In this document: positions 20,485 to 22,892 of the stretch, one piece after another
Layout of the letters: each line of letters begins with the position of its first letter
Numbering within the stretch: the first letter of the stretch is position 1
Source: Gordonia westfalica
GTDB taxonomy: Bacteria; Actinomycetota; Actinomycetes; Mycobacteriales; Mycobacteriaceae
DNA: 22,892 nt
Assembly (NCBI RefSeq): GCF_900105725.1
Contig: NZ_FNLM01000018.1
Coordinates: 1 to 22,892, forward strand
Direction of reading: 5' to 3'
Made by a program: the position numbers and the translations under genes
Notes under the pieces: generated by a model
Seen by the model: the letters and a program-made list of their open reading frames with translations, nothing else
Database searches by the model: none
What the model was told of the DNA's origin: nothing

Positions 20485-20867
20485 ACCGAATCGACCTCAC
20501 ACCGCAGAACGTGGCAGACGCCGGCCAAGTACTCAAGCACACCGCGTTTGTCCACCGCCGCACCGCGATCCGCCCGAAGTCCGAGAAGGAAGCCCAGGAG
20601 ATCGCGATCGTGTGGGCTCGCATGTTCGCCCGCTACAAACTCGACCTACCTGAGCTACTGGAGGCTGTGGAGCGCCGCGCCATCAAACATCAAGACGCCC
20701 CGGAGCCGGGTGAGATCGTGCAGTGGGCGCGAGAGGTTCGCCAGGAGTGGTCATCTCGGGCGCAGGCCGATCCGGAACAGCGCGCTCTGCATGAGGCGAA
20801 GATCGACCGGAAGATCGCGAACTTCGCGGGCAACTTCGGTATCCAGATCGACGGGCGGCCAGCATGA
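20481..20867 (+). CDS. Putative helicase loader / G39P-like protein
   Basis: 128 aa, ATGA-coupled behind the initiator. The middle reads EAQEIAIVWARMFARYKLDL, PELLEAVERRAIKHQ and PEPGEIVQWAREVRQEW; the sequence 'W..xfxxyxxxxxxxAVxxhxxxxxxxPxPGDIxxxA' resembles the helicase-loader/inhibitor family of phage SPP1 (G39P). A long helix ends the protein. Gene order initiator, loader, resolvase supports it. The similarity is by eye. Confidence 0.65.
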   Translation: MNRIDLTPQNVADAGQVLKHTAFVHRRTAIRPKSEKEAQEIAIVWARMFARYKLDLPELLEAVERRAIKHQDAPEPGEIVQWAREVRQEWSSRAQADPEQRALHEAKIDRKIANFAGNFGIQIDGRPA

Positions 20868-21238
20868 GCGTCATTGTCGAGTTGCCCTACGCACGTCCAC
20901 CCCTCACTGAGAATCAGCGCATGCATTGGCGGAAGAAGGCGGCTGTGGTGGCCTCTGTGCGTCAAGCGGTGTACGTCCTAGCCCGGAATGCGCGCGTGCC
21001 GCAAAACTGCGCCCACGTGGACGTCAGCCTCCACTACACGCCACGTGATGTTCGCCGCCGCGACGCCGACAACCTTGTCCCCACATTGAAAGCCGCCTGC
21101 GACGGATTGGTGGACGCCGGCCTGGTTGCTGATGACACACCGGATCTGATGACCAAGCAGATGCCGACCATCCATCCCGCCGAGAAGGGGGAGCGGGGCC
21201 GGTTGTGGCTCGAACTACACATCGAGGAGGCGCAGTGA
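20864..21238 (+). CDS. rusA: RusA-like Holliday junction resolvase
   Basis: 124 aa. ELPYARPPLTENQRMHWRKK is the RusA N-terminal strand-turn, and RRDADNLVPTLKAACDGLVD (about 65-84) followed by GLVADDTP supplies the conserved Asp residues (RxDxDN and DD) that bind Mg2+ and cut four-way junctions. The length is normal for the family. It probably resolves recombination intermediates during phage replication. ATGA-coupled to the loader-like gene. Confidence 0.88.
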   Translation: MSVIVELPYARPPLTENQRMHWRKKAAVVASVRQAVYVLARNARVPQNCAHVDVSLHYTPRDVRRRDADNLVPTLKAACDGLVDAGLVADDTPDLMTKQMPTIHPAEKGERGRLWLELHIEEAQ

Positions 21239-21348
21239 CCGACCAGCTTGCTCTCTCCCTCACCCCACCCGCCTGGTGCTTCGTGTGCCAACGCGACTGT
21301 CCTCCACCCGTCTCGTGTGGACCCGAATGCCAAGAGGAGGAGTCGTGA
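21235..21348 (+). CDS. Tiny Cys-rich protein (37 aa)
   Basis: GTG 21235 overlaps the RusA stop (GTGA) and its TGA overlaps the next GTG. The product has Cys15, Cys18, Cys22, Cys28 and Cys32 (CFVCQRDC ... CGPEC), a compact metal-binding pattern. Coupling on both sides and the dense Cys motif make it a real gene despite its size. Confidence 0.65.
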   Translation: MTDQLALSLTPPAWCFVCQRDCPPPVSCGPECQEEES

Positions 21349-21566
21349 GCCGCCCCGTGCAGTCGATGGTGAATGTGGATGCCCGCAACTACCCGGCCCA
21401 CACTGCGGCGGTGCGGTCCCGGTTGGCCGGCACCAACCACGCAGGCCAAATCGCAGCCGAATGCCCCTGCGGCAGCACCTTCGATGTCGGCTACGAACGC
21501 TTCCACACCCCCGCATTCCAAGCCCACCCCTACTGCCACCCCTGCACGATCAAGGAGACCCCATGA
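21345..21566 (+). CDS. Small zinc-binding protein (73 aa)
   Basis: From GTG 21345. Cys40/Cys42 (CPCGS) and Cys64/Cys67 (CHPC) form a four-Cys site. The first 30 residues are basic. GTGA and ATGA coupling on each side. Function unknown. Confidence 0.7.
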   Translation: MSRPVQSMVNVDARNYPAHTAAVRSRLAGTNHAGQIAAECPCGSTFDVGYERFHTPAFQAHPYCHPCTIKETP

Positions 21567-21748
21567 GCCGCTACGAGTACCGCGTCGTTCCCCGTGACGG
21601 CCTGAACGGGTTGCAGCTGTGGGAGCTTCAACGCCGCCTTATCTGGCGTGACGGAAGCCGATACACCTGGAATGAGTGGATGGTGTTCCGGGACTACCAC
21701 CGGGCACTGGATGAATGTTCCGCATTGCGTGAGGAAGTGGCGTCATGA
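21563..21748 (+). CDS. Small hypothetical protein (61 aa)
   Basis: ATG 21563 with GGAGAC upstream. Starts MSRYEYRVVPRDGLNGLQLW, aromatic- and Arg-rich, and ends in a helix (YHRALDECSALREEVAS). A 'YEYRVV' start is common in small phage proteins of unknown role. ATGA-coupled. Confidence 0.65.
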   Translation: MSRYEYRVVPRDGLNGLQLWELQRRLIWRDGSRYTWNEWMVFRDYHRALDECSALREEVAS

Positions 21749-21921
21749 CCGCGGCATGCACGGCAGCCCTCCTCCGCGCCGTAGAACACGCCATCGAAAA
21801 CGAACTCGACGGTTTCACCACAGAGCAAATCCGGGACATGCGCGGCTACGTCGCCGAGACCGTGACTTGGCGGCTATCGCGTGATGGATACCTGCAACAC
21901 GACATCGAGGAGTCCCTGTGA
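21745..21921 (+). CDS. Small helical hypothetical protein (58 aa)
   Basis: ATG 21745 to TGA 21919-21921, ATGA and GTGA coupled. The product is two helices (ALLRAVEHAIENELD, EQIRDMRGYVAETVTWRLSR) with an acidic end. No known motif. Confidence 0.6.
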   Translation: MTAACTAALLRAVEHAIENELDGFTTEQIRDMRGYVAETVTWRLSRDGYLQHDIEESL

Positions 21922-22118
21922 CCCGCATTGTGAATCGGGTACCGCTACTGCGGGAGCCATCCCGAGCCCGCCACCACTACCGCAGCTACAACGGGCCACA
22001 CAAGGACAAGCTCGCGGTGGCCCTCGCCGCCGGATACGACCCCGACTTCTGGCAGATACCCGATGACCCTTTCGACGCGACAGCATGGCTCACGGCAACC
22101 AAGGAGACCCAGCAGTGA
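21918..22118 (+). CDS. Small basic hypothetical protein (66 aa)
   Basis: From GTG 21918 (GTGA). Basic N-terminus (RVPLLREPSRARHHYRSYNG) and an acidic, Trp/Phe-containing end (YDPDFWQIPDDPFD). Unrecognised. Coupled to the next gene by GTGA. Confidence 0.6.
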   Translation: MTRIVNRVPLLREPSRARHHYRSYNGPHKDKLAVALAAGYDPDFWQIPDDPFDATAWLTATKETQQ

Positions 22119-22872
22119 ACAACGACCACGACACCAGCGGACTCTTCCTGGATCGCTACGGGCAACGCCGCCTCACCGAGGCGCTGGTCACGATCGAGGC
22201 ACACCTCGAAGACTTGGCTGACACCCTCACTCGCAGAGCAGTAATCGGACGCCGGGACCTCGCGTCATTCCGCCGCCCCAAGAAGCTGCGAGCAAAGGCG
22301 CCGGCCCATGAGGGTGCGCAGGAGTTTGCGGCGAAGCTGGAGAACACTCTCACCACCGCCGTCCGCCACACCTGCGAGACGCGAGGCATGGACTACATGC
22401 CAGTCGGCTACACCCACCGGCCCGCCTTCGTTGGCCCACTACAGGCCGACGAGAAGCGCATCCCCGTGGGCTATGACGACCGCGCCCTATCCGTGCTCAC
22501 AAGATGGCTACGGGTGCATGTCATCACCTTCGCCATGACCGAGGGCTGCGTCGAGTGGGCCGATGAGATCGAGGGGTTCGCCCACGACATCACAGCGATG
22601 GTGGACCTGCCCCCCGATGACACGATCAATGTCGATGACGTGAAAGTCGCTGCGGCATACAAGCAGGTCGTCACGCTGTCCACGATCGACACGGTGGCTC
22701 ACAAGCTGGGGAGATGGGCGAAGGGCTCAATGCCCGCCGTATGCGGACTCTGATCAACCAGGGAAAGCTGAAGGCGGACAGTGTCGACCACGCGTCTGGG
22801 ACCAAGTTCTATCTGCTGGGCGATGTGCTCACAGCCCACGGCAAGCATCAGCGCAGGCAACGAGCCTCATGA
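22115..22872 (+). CDS. Hypothetical protein with C-terminal HTH-like domain, one apparent -1 frameshift
   Basis: From GTG 22115. As sequenced it stops at 22751-22753 after VAHKLGRWAKGSMPAVCGL. The G run at 22723-22725 looks one base short; with it the protein continues GLNARRMRTLINQGKLKADS and ends at TGA 22870-22872, overlapping the next ATG (ATGA). The repaired 252-aa protein has a helical body and a terminal segment (TIDTVAHKLGRWAKGLNARR, then MRTLINQGKL) that fits a small winged HTH. Many actinophages have such a protein in the early region; function unknown. Confidence 0.6.
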
Positions 22873-22892
22873 CATGCCGAGATGACTTGACG
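22869..22892 (+). CDS. Start of the next rightward gene (cut by window edge)
   Basis: ATG 22869 overlaps the repaired stop of the preceding gene (ATGA) and stays open for eight codons (MTCRDDLT). The early gene train therefore continues beyond the window. Confidence 0.4.

Overview
The window looks like the early (right-arm) half of a temperate phage or phage-derived element of a high-GC actinobacterium, most likely in the Mycobacteriales (Gordonia, Rhodococcus or Mycobacterium type). Reasons: high GC, frequent GTG starts, a WhiB-family regulator, a DUF3263 protein, a tyrosine integrase beside tRNA-Gly 3'-end sequences, a divergent repressor/Cro-like switch, and a long train of very small genes joined by ATGA, GTGA or TGATG stop/start overlaps. 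No structural, packaging or lysis gene is visible. Two half-sites with paired arm repeats around a tRNA-like core suggest an intact attP, so the sequence reads as phage or circular form rather than an integrated end.

Layout. 1-1056: leftward small genes, and a candidate structured RNA (about 327-500) with its own promoter and terminator. 1136-2017: four small rightward genes, two of them tandem KOW-like paralogues. 2057-2453: a long hairpin, two tRNA-Gly 3'-half copies and paired integrase-arm-like repeats. 2452-3672: tyrosine integrase. 3669-5511: leftward immunity-type operon (repressor, ImmA-like metallopeptidase, DUF3263 protein, secreted protein). 5512-5746: divergent control region. 5747-22892: one rightward early operon train: Cro-like protein, ParB-like proteins, excisionase-like HTH, two DNA methyltransferases, WhiB, HNH nuclease, DUF1508-like proteins, many Cys-rich miniproteins, then a replication module (initiator-like protein, putative helicase loader, RusA resolvase) and a C-terminal HTH protein.

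How they may work together. The repressor, ImmA-like peptidase and Cro-like protein would set the lysis/lysogeny decision. Int with a small HTH protein would handle integration and excision. The rightward train would carry host takeover, DNA modification and replication genes.

Sequence quality. About fifteen genes show an apparent single-base loss, mostly in a G or C run. Restoring the base rebuilds a coherent protein and usually the standard stop/start overlap. These are probably sequencing or assembly errors, although real decay cannot be excluded. They cluster at 1.2-3.5 kb and 16.8-22.8 kb; I found none at 3.7-16.2 kb. I list such genes as CDS with their repaired extents, and reserve 'pseudogene' for a nonsense codon and a 37-bp duplication.
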